Assembly (NCBI GenBank): GCA_001599755.1
Contig: BCHX01000003.1
Coordinates: 3,383,289-3,447,288, forward strand
Length of the DNA: 64,000 bases
DNA from: Gliomastix tumulicola
Lineage: Eukaryota > Ascomycota > Sordariomycetes > Hypocreales > Bionectriaceae
Direction: 5' to 3'
The notes below the pieces were generated by a model. That model worked only from the letters and a program-made list of their open reading frames with translations, was not told where the DNA came from and did not search any database. Position 1 is the stretch's first letter; each line of letters begins with the position of its first letter. Both the position numbers and the translations under genes were made by a program. Shown one piece after another: positions 45,558-57,310 of the stretch.

Positions 45558-48298
45558 ATGGCATCGTCATACCGCTCCTCCAACTCGCACCTGCAGCAAC
45601 ACGTGCAGCAGCCGTACCAACACGAATACGCACACGACAACTACGCCCCCTCGCTCAACGACAGCCAGACGCACCATCTCAACAACCAGCAGGACAGTCA
45701 GCAGGGCGCCCAGTCCGGCCGCTTCACCGAGGAGTGGGACGCCAGCCAGCGAGGGAGCTCCATCATCGAGGGCCGCAACGGCGCCGGCAACACGATGCAG
45801 CGCACTCAGTCTGTGAACAGCTTCAACGCTGGCGATGACCAACAGCTCGCCACTGCGAGCCTCCCCTCGAGGGGCAACACCCTCAAGAAGAAGAATTCCA
45901 TGCGCCGCGGCGCCAGCCTCCGGCGCAGCGGGAGTCGGCGGAGCATGAGGGCTGGCAGTGTCAAGAGCTTGGCGCTTAACTCAGGCGGCGACCCGGACGA
46001 GGCTCACAGTGCCTTCTACTGTCCTGTGCCGACGTCTGGTAACCCGACTGAGGTCTTGGTGAATCGTTTCCAGTGTAAGTAGTCGACTCACGGATCTGCG
46101 ACAGCGTCCGAAGCCATTGATGTGTGCCGGTTACTTACTGACTGCTTTTTTAGCCTGGCGCAAAGTCCTGAAGGACCTTATCGCATACTTTAGAGAGGTT
46201 CAATCGCATTACGAGAGCCGAAACAAGGCTCTGCTGAAGCTGGCAAACGTGTCCAACAACATTTCGACCCCGCCGCACTTCCTCAAGAGCGCCGGCATCG
46301 ACGACGCCCTCCAATTTCTCCGCACCTACAACAAGAATGCCATTGTCGAGGCAAACAAGGCCAAGGAGATCGAGGAAGATGTCATCCTAGCCCTGACCGG
46401 GCTGCGCAGCGATCTTCAGCAGAAGATCAAGGAGATCAAAAACCTCTCGGGAGACTTCAAGAACTCGGTCGAGAAGGAGATGGAGAACACGCGAAAGGCG
46501 GTTCGCGCCCTTCAAGATGTGCTTGGAAAGAATGAGGCAGACGACGCAAGCACTGTGGGCAAGCAAGATCCGTTCTTGATGCGCATGGCTGTTGATCGAC
46601 AAGTTGAGCGTCAGCTTGACGAGGAGAACTACCTCCATCAGGTAAGCCAAGTTGAGACATTAGTCGGACATTGCATTACGGTCACTGACATCCCACTCTC
46701 TAGGCATACCTGAACCTCGAAAGCTCTGGACGAGAGCTTGAGTCGATCGTCGTCGGCGAGATCCAGAAGGCCTACAACGCGTACGCCGGCATCCTCAAGC
46801 GGGAGGCTGACAACGCCTATGGCGTCGTTGAGGAGCTCCGCGACGGGCCCATCTCCATGCCCAAGGACCAGGAATGGATACACTTTGTCACGCACGACCC
46901 CCAGTTCATCGATCCCACGATTCCCCTGCGATCAGCCGAGAACATCCACTATCCAGGCCAGACACACGTCGCTGCCCAGGAAATCCGTGCCGGCTTGCTC
47001 GAGCGAAAGAGCAAGTACCTCCGAAGTTACACGGCTGGCTGGTAAGTCCTCCAAGTGTCTTGATGTTGTTCTTCACACCCCACGCTGCTAACATTTCCAT
47101 CTCCAGGTACGTCCTTTCGACGACGCATCTCCACGAATTCAAGTCAGCCGATAAGGGACAAGCGCCAGTCATGTCTCTGTATCTCCCCGAGCAGAAGCTA
47201 GGATCGCACTCGTCTGAAGGAGGGTCCTCGAACAAGTTCATTCTCAAGGGGCGGCAAACGGGCGCCATGCACAGAGGCCATACCTGGGTTTTCCGTGCTG
47301 AGAGCCACGACACGATGATGGCATGGTACGAAGACATCAAGGTCCTTACCGAGAAGACGCCCGAGGAGCGAAACCAGTTTGTCCGCCATCACTCTAGGAG
47401 CTTGAGCCAATCATCGCGACGATCGGCCAGTAGCGATGGCGGTCTTGTCGACGACGAAGACGAGGAACCCTTTTCGGCCGACTCCCATATCGACGTCAAC
47501 CCGGGCCCCAAGTTTGACACGGCGTCCCGACGATCACAATCAGGTGGGCGGTTCCCATCTGATATCCAAGTCAATGCGCAGCGCGGCTTACAGGCCTCTC
47601 AGTCGCCCTCTAGCTTAAGCTCTGGAGGCCAGGACCAGCAACCTTCCGACTTCCAAACCATGGCCGCCGCTGGAGCACTCCCAGGATCAGGGTTTCCCCC
47701 CGGACCACACGGTGAAGAGCGTGGCCGACAGAGGGGTTACGGAGATTTGCAACAGTCACCTATAGGAGTTCCGGCACACGCCACCATCGCCAACCAGGAA
47801 GCACAGAACGATGGTGTCAACCCGTATACAAGCGAACCACTGGAGCAGCGACATCAGGCGACGTATCAGCCGGAGAGGACCTATGTGGCTCCGGTCGTGA
47901 TTCCAGTACAGCAGAGCCAGCAGCAGAGACAGTATGAGAGCTCTGAGCTGTCAGATGACGTGGACGAGGACAAGTTCCTGGCGGGCGGGCCCATCCAGTC
48001 CAGCGCGGACTATGGTCAGTACGACCAGTCAAGGGACCAGGCCAACGGGGACGCAGTTGGCCCTAATGTCCACGTGTTGGCCACTACCAGCGGTGCTGCG
48101 TATCGAGCCGACGAGTCTGCTAAGGCCCAGCAGGCACCGGCATCTGGCTCGTCCTTCGCCGATGCGGACGGTGCGGCTTACACTTCGGGGAGCCAGACTC
48201 CCAAGCGACCGACAGGAAACACGACCAGGAACGACAGTGTTAACACCATCTCGAACCTGCACATTCCCGGCGGTTTCCCTCGAGCTAGCCTCGCATAG
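45558..48298 (+). CDS. SLM1: SLM1/SLM2-like PH-domain protein, TORC2 effector
   Basis: Four exons, 45558-46074, 46154-46641, 46704-47041 and 47107-48298 (844 aa). Slm proteins bind PI(4,5)P2, relay membrane stress to TORC2 and organise actin and eisosomes. Seen: a Gln/Ser-rich N-terminus with a basic patch (LKKKNSMRRGASLRRSGSRR), a BAR-like helical region (about residues 170-400: VLKDLIAYFREVQSHYESRNKALLKL, STPPHFLKSAGIDDALQFLRTYN), then the PH domain (about 425-540: LLERKSKYLRSYTAGWYVLSTTHLHEF, HTWVFRAESHDTMMAWYEDIK), and a long disordered C-terminus ending NLHIPGGFPRASL. The ATG at 45558 is the first in frame and the first of any frame for 873 nt. Each splice restores family-conserved sequence. 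Confidence 0.94.
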
Positions 48299-49363
48299 GG
48301 TGGGCGGGCTCTCTCTTAAGTATTTTCCTTTACTACGCAGATCAGCCTTGTTATTTGAGTATATAATCACGGTCGTTTATTCCCATGAAGGACTCTTCCC
48401 TTCATGTATTTTGTTTACTACTCCCGCGAGCGGGATCTTGGGCCAGCCGCCTTTTTTTTCCTAACCTTAGTCGTACAGGATGGGGGGTGATATCAATCGA
48501 AAAGGAGTGTTGAAGTTGGAAAGACGACATTTTCGCTTGTTGGGGCGCTGCCACTCTCTGAGGTTGCTCTCAAAGCCTTTTTTCTTATTCTTATTGGAGA
48601 TTGAAAGAATGGGCGTTCTTGTCTTGGGGTACACGTGGAAGAGCTCGTGGGTTTGGTGAATGGGAGGTTTTTTCCTATCAATTGATACCTCATACATATG
48701 CATATCTCTCGCTACCCAGAATATCCATACTAGCTTCTATGATAAAGAAAATGATGAGCTTTTTGCATTAGCGATACTCTCGTTTGCTCCCCTTTGGTGA
48801 TCTATCTGGATGTCCTATGATATTGTGGTGGCGGGAGTAAGTCAAGATTGCCTACAACAGCCGAACAAATAGCCGTCATTCTTTATCAGGTGATGAAGTT
48901 CAATATATGAAGAGGGGAATTTTACTTTCATATGTATTTTCCCCCGACAAAGGTCGTCGTACCGTCGTGAAGCGAAAGGTAACTACTATAGGCAGACTCA
49001 CTCACATATGTAAGTCGGCGATGCGGCACATGATTATTCCGACCAAGAACCCCACCACCACAGCCAATCGATAGCTCCACACACGGCGAGCCTGCCTCTA
49101 CCATTTTTCCAAGGCCGATAAAATTTCCACAGAAAAAAAAAAAAGAGTCCCGGTGAGGCTGGACGACAAGACATAACTCCTCCAACAAGCATATACCGAG
49201 TCCGGCGAGAACCAATTGCTCTCGGTCAACGATTTCATCGACGCATCAGCTAGTCTGGCATTCTACCGGACGGGATTTCGACTGTCACGAGCGCTCCAAT
49301 TGGCGCCGGGCGCAAAAACGAAAATTGACGACGAACGAACGAACGGCTAGAGGATAATCGATC
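48299..49363. other. Spacer SLM1-GAR1
   Basis: SLM1 3' region followed by the GAR1 promoter. It contains pyrimidine/T runs (CTTTTTTTTCC near 48451-48461), an A run at about 49132-49144, and AT-rich DNA. No gene is supported. Confidence 0.55.
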
Positions 49364-50197
49364 ATGTCGTTCCGTGGTGGTTCCCGTGGCGGTGGTCGCG
49401 GTGGTTTTGGCGGTGGTCGCGGTGGCGGTATGTGTTTCTGCGATTGGGGGGTTCTTGCCCTCGTGATCTCTGGTTGGAGGCCGGTCTGCTCTCGGCAAGG
49501 AGGGGTGATTGGGATATCAGGAATTGGATATTGAAGGAGCTTTTGATGGCTGACATTTGTGCGACATCTAGGCCGCGGAGGTTTCCAGCAGCGCGACTTC
49601 GGCCCTCCCGCCACGATCCTCGGTACGTCACACTCAACCCATCCCAATTCTCCTCCCCCTCCAGCACTAGCTAACATCGTCTCTCCTCCTCCAGAAATGG
49701 GCAAGTTCATGCACGCCTGCGAAGGCGAGATGGTCTGCGAGTCCATCAACCCCAAGGTCCCGCACTTCAACGCCCAGATCTTCCTCGAGAACAAGACGGC
49801 CGTCGGCAAGGTCGACGAGGTCCTCGGGCCCATCAACCAGGTCTTCTTCACCATCAAGCCGACCGAGGGCATCCAGGCGGCGTCCTTCAAGGAAGGGGAC
49901 AAGTTCTACATCGGCAGCGAGAAGCTGCTGCCGCTCGACAAGTTCCTGCCGAAGCCGAAGCCGCCGCCGGGCGCGCCCAAGCCCAAGAGGGCCGGCGGCC
50001 GGGGCGGCCCGCGGGGTGCGGGTGGTTTTGGTGGCAGGGGAGGAGGAGGAGGAGGCGGCCGGGGGTTTGGTGGTGGCCGCGGCGGTTCTGGCGGGTTCTC
50101 GAGAGGCGGTGGCCGTGGTGGGAGCGGTGGTTTCTCGCGCGGCGGTGGTGGTGGCCGTGGTCGGGGTGGTTTCAGCAGGGGCGGCGGACGTTTCTAG
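49364..50197 (+). CDS. GAR1: H/ACA snoRNP protein GAR1
   Basis: Three exons, 49364-49427, 49572-49622 and 49695-50197 (205 aa). Gar1 is one of four core proteins of H/ACA snoRNPs that pseudouridylate rRNA in the nucleolus. Seen: N-terminal RGG region MSFRGGSRGGGRGG, then RGGFQQRDFGPPATI, the core fold (GKFMHACEGEMVCESI, VPHFNAQIFLENKTAVGKVDEVLGPINQVFFTIK, SFKEGDKFYIGSEKLLPLDKFLPKPK), and a C-terminal Gly/Arg-rich domain of about 65 residues with RGG, GGFSRGGG and a final RGGGRF. Exon 2 is only 51 nt and lies in the RGG-core junction. The two introns (144 and 72 nt) are phase 1. It converges on the phosphatidylserine synthase gene. Confidence 0.97.
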
Positions 50198-50943
50198 GCG
50201 AAGCCGACGGCCCCCAGCAACAAGAAATGAAGGTCCCTGATGAACCGGTGGCGGTGGGCGGCGCTACACGATACAGGCTCAATGTGGTCGAGCCGGGATG
50301 TTTTGATACAATCAGTGTTCTCGAGATGGATGGTTCAAGGCTGGCTGGATATCTTGATCTCTTTCGGCGTTTATATTCCTTTCCTACGGACTCGGTTTCT
50401 GCAAAATTGACACGTAACAAAAAAAACAGGGCAACACTCATTGGCGTTGGTGTAAGATGGTGTTTGTAGTGTCGATCTTACACGCCCAGTCAGTATTGTA
50501 CGACGGAGATTCCTCGTTCTCATGCCTCTTCCTTGTTAGTGCTTAGGTCTGCCGTCTGCGTGAGGGTATCATGAGCATTGATTGTCTGACAATCGAAACT
50601 ACCTAAACCAACCACACCGCAGCCCAGTCATGTTCGACGCTCGTACTCTCACAGCCCTGTCCGTGTGCGTGGGCCCCCTTCCAGCCTCGTCGTGTATGCC
50701 GGTTTCCAATCTAAGCCGTCCATCATCCCCTGGTATCCCGAATGTGCAAAGAGAACAGAAGCCTCAAAGAGCTCCAAGCAGAAAAAAAGTACGAATGCAT
50801 AACAACCAATGTTGCCAACTGGCTTTTCTTTTGTTCCCGGGTCAAGCAGGCTCCCCCCAAGCCATCTATCCCCAACCCCCTCCTCTCATAGACCTGATTC
50901 CCTGCGTTCTCTCTCCGTCTCTCTCTCTAGGGCCATCGCAAGT
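50198..50943. other. Convergent 3' spacer GAR1 / phosphatidylserine synthase
   Basis: 746 bp with the 3' regions of both genes; a CT-repeat (CTCTCTCCGTCTCTCTCTCTAG near 50909-50930) is the only notable element. Confidence 0.5.
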
Positions 50944-51936
50944 TTAAGGCTTAGGTATCCGAATCGTGCGACTCGTCATCAGGCACCCGTGGACGACAAA
51001 GATGAGCACAGCAGCGTGGAACTCAAACGGCGTGCCCTCGGCCACGACGCCGAGCGGGACGTCCTCGAGGATCCAGCGGTTGTACAGCCAGTAGGCCATG
51101 AGGCCGTCGAGGGCGAGCGAGGTCGGGATGGGCGTGCCCTCGAAGAACGTGCTCTTGCCCGAGGCGTCCTTGGGCAGCGTCGAGACGGTCACGTTGAAGC
51201 GCGCGAGGCGCGTGAGCCCGCAGAGGACGAAGAAGGTCAGGCCGACCGTGTCGGCGAGGGAGCGGAGGCCGAGCGAGAAGGCGACCATGGCCGGGGCCAC
51301 GCCGAAGGAGATCTATACACGCGAAAAGCGTCAGTCAAGACGGTAGGAGAGAGAAAGAGAGAGAGTGTGTGTGTGTTTTGCCCACCAGATCAGCCAGGGA
51401 GTCGAGCTCCTGCCCCATCAAACTGCTCTTCTTCCTCCACCGCGCGACCTTGCCGTCAAAGGCGTCGAAGAAGAAGCCAAACGGGAGGAACACGAGCGCC
51501 ACCCAGAGATGGTCGACCTTATCCGGATCGCCGAGCGCGTAGTGCAGCGACGAGAAGATGGACATGACGCCGCAGAAACCTACACACAGACAACGACAAC
51601 AACAATCCTCAGGTTAGCCAGGGCCCGCCCAAGCTCGCACACTCGTAGCATCATTCACCCAACATACCGTTCAGCAGCGTGATGAGGTCTGCCAGATGCA
51701 GCGCCCTCACCAGGGAAAAGTGCCCAACGTCGCTGGACAGCAGCATCTTCTGCTTGTCCATAGCCTCTGTCCATCAACGCTCGTTAGCCCTCTTCGCATC
51801 GCATCGTATCGCATCGCATCGCACGTCAAGGCGAGCGAGACACCAGCCAAAAAAAACAGCACTCACCGGCCGACCCTCCAGTGCTCCCGCCGTTCTTGGT
51901 CATATCGCCGTTCGAATTCGTGTTGCGCCTCGACAT
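50944..51936 (-). CDS. CHO1: Phosphatidylserine synthase (CDP-alcohol phosphatidyltransferase)
   Basis: Four exons: 51936-51867, 51766-51668, 51579-51386 and 51312-50944 (243 aa). Fungal PS synthase makes phosphatidylserine from CDP-diacylglycerol and serine in the ER membrane. Seen: a short hydrophilic N-terminus, FSLVRALHLADLITLLNGFCGVMSIF, and the complete CDP-alcohol phosphotransferase signature DGx2ARx8Gx3Dx3D (Asp98, Gly99, Ala102, Arg103, Gly112, Asp116, Asp120), then several hydrophobic segments (MVAFSLGLRSLADTVGLTFFVLCGL; PFEFHAAVLIFVVHG) and LTRLARFNV with PIPTSLALDGLMAYW. That FEGTPIPTS/LTRLARFN pairing marks the PS synthase branch rather than PI or cardiolipin synthase. Introns contain short simple repeats. 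The protein is a little shorter than yeast Cho1 (276 aa), mainly at the N-terminus. Confidence 0.94.
51796..51822. repeat. Pentanucleotide repeat in PS synthase intron 1
   Basis: Five tandem units of the type GCATC/TCGCA (one with a T variant) inside the first intron of the phosphatidylserine synthase gene. A GA/GT microsatellite (51348-51376) sits in its third intron. Confidence 0.7.
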
Positions 51937-52972
51937 GGAGGGCTGTTTGTTGATCGTTTAGTGACGTAAGTGTGCCTCGCCTTTCTGCGATTTTTCGATT
52001 TCGGGGCCGGGCAAGGATCCTGCAAATCAAAAGCTCGGGGAGCGCAAAGGAGAATGAATACCAGCAGCAATAGCCAGCCAGCCAAATCTATAGAGGATAG
52101 AGGGGAGGGAGGGAAAATAATGTCTATCGGCGAATAATTCGTGACAATGATGCTGGCTTAAAAGCTGTTGGGCAAAGCAGTGATCAAGAAACAACACAGC
52201 ACTACGTATTGGATCGAAACGGGTCTGTTAGAAACAGAACAGAGCACACACACACAGTCAGGTTTCGGTGGGGAGCGGGCAATGCCGTCATTCTTCAGCC
52301 ACCAAAGAAACAAGGTCTGACGAGCACGTGACTACCCTTAGCCTAGCTGCCTTTTCCCTCCTGGTGCTGAGGCGGCACTAAATCGTCACTAAGGGACTGC
52401 ACTAACAGCTGAGCATCCCGTGAAGCCTCGTTCATCTGTATTCCTTACCATTACTACAATAGTTAGGCAATATCAGTTGGTATCCTATCTGCTGCCTCAT
52501 CGGCTAACATATGTTCTTCAAGTGCGTTAAAGTAAGGCCCCTTCTGAGCATTTCCCAGCGGAAAGGACTGTGTCGTGTCGCATCGTGTATCTCCTGCAGC
52601 GTCCTCCAACCAACTCCAAATGATAATTAATGAGACAAACATGCATGCCATGCCTCTAACCTGAGACCCAGACCATGATGGAGACCGAGACCGAGACCAT
52701 CTCACCACATAAAGATAGACGAGAAAATCAGGTTGGTAGGACATCCCAACCAAACCATTATTATATCCAGGCCCGTCGAAATCTGAAATCGAGCCGCCGC
52801 GCCTCAACATACCAACGGAGCAAGCGGATGAGCAAGGCCCCTGATAAGACGCTCGAAGGTCTTGCAGCCATCGAGTTCCTCGCGGAACAATATGTAACCA
52901 GCTTTGTAAGCTGTCGCCGTGGGATGAGATGTCATCCTCACGACGAAGAAAACCACATACACCGTCGTCGCT
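51937..52972. other. PS synthase promoter region and metalloproteinase 3' flank
   Basis: About 1 kb without supported coding sequence; contains CACACACACA (about 52246-52256) and GAGACCGAGACCGAGACC (about 52680-52697) short repeats. Confidence 0.5.
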
Positions 52973-55546
52973 TCATCGTTTTACCAGGATCGAGAATCCA
53001 TCGAGCCAGTCTGCGCATGACCCCGACACACCACAGATCCTGTAGCCTCTTGGGGGTAGAAGCGTATGACTACACAAAGACAAAAGGTTAGAGATCAACT
53101 CTTCTCTCCAGGATAGCAAAGTTGTCAGATATTCGGGGTTAACTTACGCATCGCCACCATGAGCTTTACCATAGGTAGGTGAGCTCCGGCCAAGACTGGA
53201 CAGAACCTGAATCCCATCTATCCAGAACCCAGCCCGAACATTAAAGCCGGTGAGATACTCGCCCTTGCGAACGTCTTGAAAATACACCGTCAGTCTTGCC
53301 ACACCTCTTAGAGACTCAAGTGCGAGCTTACCAAATTCGAAGGCATCCCCTGGTTTGTCTCCTTTGTTGCCAAGGAGCTGTGAGGAGTCATCGTCGTAGA
53401 AAAATTCCACCCCATTCACTGCCGTCCCGTGATAGATGACAACCCTCGACATGATTCGTTCCTGTCGTATCGTGCTCATAAAGGTGACTTCCTGTGGTGT
53501 GCTCCCGTTCATCTTGGACTGTCCGAGCTGCTTGCAAGGGTAAGCAAACCCTCCGCCTTCCAGTTTGACGTGGGAATCCTTGGAACAGAAGCTCCTCAAA
53601 TCCTCAATCTCCAGCTCTCCGCCACCGTGAGATCTCAACAGAACCCTTAATTTCGCTCGCTTCCTGGCATCCGGCAACCGCCAGCGTAACTCTTGCTCTG
53701 TAAGCGTAACCTGTTTCAACAGCCCGTCGCTGGCCAGATATTCGTTCCAAGCCCTGCAGACGTCGTCGCCCTCAGCAAAGACTTCCACGACCGAGATACC
53801 AGTCGCCGCCATGACAAAGACTTTGCCATCCTCTACTGCGTACGCCTGGACGCTGGCATCGGCGTGTATCGGCGGTGGGTCATTTGGCAGTTTGAAGGCG
53901 GGATGACTCTTGAACCGGAGACAGTCCAGTCGGTGCCATTCGCATTCGTCCTCTCGACGACAGAAGCCACCCTTTGACTTTGTCCTCGTTGAATATGCCT
54001 CTCGCGGGACAAAGCTCCGGTTGAGGACAACATAGTCACGCAGCATCACACCCCCTGCTTGGTGTGGGCAGCCGAAAAGATGGCCAACCTCATGCAAATG
54101 CGCTCCAATCCCTATGTTGGCTGCCTCCCATGAGCTGCCCGCGTCGCCACAGTCGTTGGCAACATAATTTGTATCGGTGTGAGTGCAGTCGACGAATGCC
54201 GAAGCAACCTCTTCCACGCCAGCTGGGTAGCTGTGAAGGCAATGAGACCCGAATATTGCGAGTTTTATATCGCCGACACTCCCTCCCAATGCGGCATGAC
54301 CTCTGATGACTTTGGCCTCCTTGTCCCACTGAGAATCCAGTAATAGCACTGAGCAGTATAGTTGCTGTCCTGGTATCGGCTTAAAGTGTGCGCGTACGGC
54401 GTCTACTGCGATATCGAACAGCGCGTTTTTGTCGGTGGCCTGCTCATACTGCTGCGCCTTATTAAGGTCTCGAAGCTCAGCCACAGTCTTGTCTGAGCGG
54501 ACAACATGAATCCGGGCCTCGGAGCGCATTGTCCCAAACTCCAGGTCGCGGAAGTTGGTCGTGCCCGGGATCCATTCTTCTTCGAACCTGAACACCCGCC
54601 GTCCGAGCTTATTGCGGAACATCTGCTCGGCGGTATAAGCCTGCCAGAGGTACGCTGCCATGCGATATTTCCTGATAGCCATATCCAGGCCGTTACCCTC
54701 CTTTTCGACGCGCGCAGGAGGTGCATCGTACGTCCCCGGGGAGTCCTTGCCCTGTAAAATGACGAGCTGAAGAGGCGGCGCGCTCGTGTTCGGGAGCATG
54801 TGAACAGTGAGGTATGATACGTGAATCGGGTTGGACGAGGACGATCCGGCGAGATTTGGACTGCTGTAATCGAAGCGTATCCTGTTGGGGCCTGGCTGAA
54901 GGTATAGAAGGCATTTGAAGTGCGAGTCGCAGACCGGCCAGGGAACGGGCGGCACATTATCATCCACTCTCGTCACAGTCAGCGTGCCGGAGACAGAGTG
55001 TTGAGACGGGTCGCCGATCGAGCCATAGACTAGAAGCATCTTTTGGTAAACCTAGTCACAGATTAGCACATGGAAGTAAAATCATAGGAGGGCGCAACGC
55101 TCAGGGTGCGCAGTATAGTATAGCAGAGCCAGCGGACGTACCCATGCGTTCTCCGACACATTCAGTATCCTAGGAGCGTACGGCGAGACTGGGAGGTTTG
55201 GCCTTCCTTGGACGGAGGGAGCCCCCAGCCCAGACATTCCAGAAGAGGAGCTGTAGCGCTTCGTATTGGTCACCGGAGCCAGCGGTGGCCGTGGCACCGG
55301 GGGGTGCGCATTCTGTGTAGAAGCGTTTTGTGTAGAAGCGTTCTGTGTAGACGACACCGACTCCTTGGAGACCTGCAGGTCCAACGCAGGGTCCGACTGG
55401 TGGGCGGTGGAAGCCGGCGTCGCAAGGCCACTCGAGGGACCGGTGCCATTGCTAATGGCGCCTTCGCTAGAATCATCCGTGGAACGGTCGGTTCGAAAGC
55501 TGGCCCGGGACCGCCGCCGTAGATTCTTAAGGAAGGCCGGGGCCAT
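52973..55546 (-). CDS. Zinc metalloproteinase (YIL108W-like, Metallopep family) with C-terminal jacalin-like lectin domain
   Basis: Three exons: 55546-55142, 55051-53148 and 53069-52973 (801 aa). Seen: a Ser/Thr-rich, basic N-terminus (FLKNLRRRSRASFR) with three STQNA repeats; the motif LNVSENAWVYQKMLLVYG spanning the first splice; a central domain with YRMAAYLWQAYTAEQM, RRVFRFEEEW and the zincin site HLHEVGHLFGCPH (HExxHxxGxxH: His455, Glu456, His459, His465; DNA 54064-54100); and a C-terminal jacalin-like fold (GVEFFYDD, GEYLTGFNVRAGFWIDGIQVLSSLGR, YGKAHGGDAHTLLPPRGY, ending GSCADWLDGFSILVKR). The central part matches the fungal metallopeptidase family that includes yeast YIL108W, whose substrates are unknown. 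No signal peptide or membrane segment is evident, so a cytosolic enzyme is suggested. Exon 2 read through stops at 53144, but the GTAAGT donor at 53147 and TAG acceptor at 53070 rejoin the lectin's last strands. Confidence 0.9.
55308..55352 (-). repeat. Three 15-bp tandem repeats encoding STQNA
   Basis: Three copies of a 15-nt unit differing at one or two bases, in the disordered N-terminus of the metalloproteinase gene; unit length keeps the reading frame. Confidence 0.8.
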
Positions 55547-56251
55547 TGCGGGCGGTTATGCCCCGGAACGGTGGCAGTTCTCCCAACGATATAGACCACT
55601 AGGGCTGTAGGGACGACGCGGAAGAATTAACGAAAGACGACGCGCAGGTACACAGCCCAGCAATAGAGTACAGAGCAGCCGGGTTCGTGTCGCTTGGGCG
55701 AGTAGCCACTTGAATTGGATAATTCTGATAGATTGGACCGGGTCGCAATCCTGGTGGTCGCTGATCAAGGTCGTTCGTTCCAGGTGGGAAGGCGAGGTTG
55801 AAAGGTGCCACAAGAATGTTGACGGGGTGACAAGTCGATGTGGCACTACATGTCGATGAAGAAGGTCCAATTGCGACCGCAGGTCAGTCCAGTCCAACTT
55901 GTATGGGCAGTGGTAACAACGTGGTGCCTAGTACCTACCTGGACTGTGTCGTATTAGGTGTATTAGTTCATAGTGGGAGCAGCAGCAATGACAGGCCACT
56001 GGGACAGCTTCCGACACGGGAAAGCCGGATGACACCAGGAAAAATGCAAGCGAGAGAACCGACGTAGTGGGAAGGAAATGGAAGCAACAATGCGTGAAAA
56101 AAAGAATGGCAGAGAATGAGGCCGCCAGCAGGAGGCGAGGCGATGCACGAGCAGGCAAGAGCGTTCGAGTCGGACCTGATAGGAAATCCCTGTCAGTGGA
56201 CGCGGACAGCCAACCTGGAAAGCATGGAAAGCACCTCAGATCGGGATAAGG

Positions 56252-57157
56252 ATGCTGGAGTGGATAAGCTCCAAGGTTGCTGTGGGCGAGTGGGCGGGCA
56301 CTGTGCTGTACCAGTACTTTATTGACAGCTGCTGTGCAACCAGCCGGCCGTCTTTAATTGGTGCGGGATGGATGGAAACGGCTGGTATCTTTCTTAATTG
56401 CCAGCGCCCGCGACGTGCCTCCAACCAAGTGTTGAACTCTGCAGGTTTTGACTCGAATCCTATTGCCATGGTTCTCGGGGTTCTCACACTGTACACTGCA
56501 CGGTACCTTCGTCCATACGATCTGCAATGTACAAGGAAGCCGCGACCAGCAGCAAGATTGCTACCTGCCTTGCTCCTCCTCGTAAATGCAACAATACGAG
56601 CTGTTGGAGTGGGCCGAGGTGATGTTGCAGCAGGTAAAAATACCGTCATCAGCAAATCGTCAATTTTTCGACAGGGGACCCGTCGAGACCGGTTCCAACA
56701 GGGTTCGAACCAACAGGGCTCTGCACTATTATCTGCAGTAATATTTGAGTGGGCGCAGAGAAACACCCGTCCCTGCCAAAGCATGTCTCATGTTTCGAGG
56801 AGGCTGGGAAGAATGACGTCGCAAGAGGCCATCGTGAGGGGCTCGTGGTGGGAAAGTGCCAGGAACAGGTATCCGTACACGCGAAACATTATTACGAGGC
56901 CTCGAACTAGCTCTGGCTCAGAGCGGCTAGTTGTAATTCAGGCTTTTCTCTATACGATGCTGGCATCGAACTTTTTTTCACATTTGGATGGGGCTTTGAT
57001 CAACAAAGACCCAATGATAGCAACTGTGGGCAGGGTCGCCGGCTTGGCACTCGGGCATATTCGTATGCTTCAAAGCTTGATCAGCCCTCCACGTCGCTCG
57101 GTTTGTTGGATCCCTCTGTGCGAGGACTTGAGAATGCGCGCTTGGGTTGAAAGCTGA
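56252..57157 (+). other. Unassigned 301-codon open frame, probably fortuitous
   Basis: The longest uninterrupted plus-strand frame in this gene-poor interval. Its translation is rich in Arg, Ser and scattered Cys/Gln, has no recognisable domain, no evident leader and no splice-defined partner. A chance frame is more likely than a gene, but its length in non-GC-extreme DNA earns a record. Confidence 0.15.
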
Positions 57158-57310
57158 TTGAGCTACAGACTCCAACATGGCATCGCCTCTACGCGCACAA
57201 GCAGGCCAGTCCTGAGGTACCAGGTCAGAGCAAATATTACCTACACGCTGCCTTCGAGTATATCAGCACCTTGCCTTAACGTTAGGTAATTGTGTCGGGT
57301 CCCTGCGGAC

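Noticed and set aside
53144..53150. Apparent stop of the metalloproteinase at 53144
   Set aside because: It lies inside a GTAAGT-started intron; the real end is 52973 after the lectin domain.
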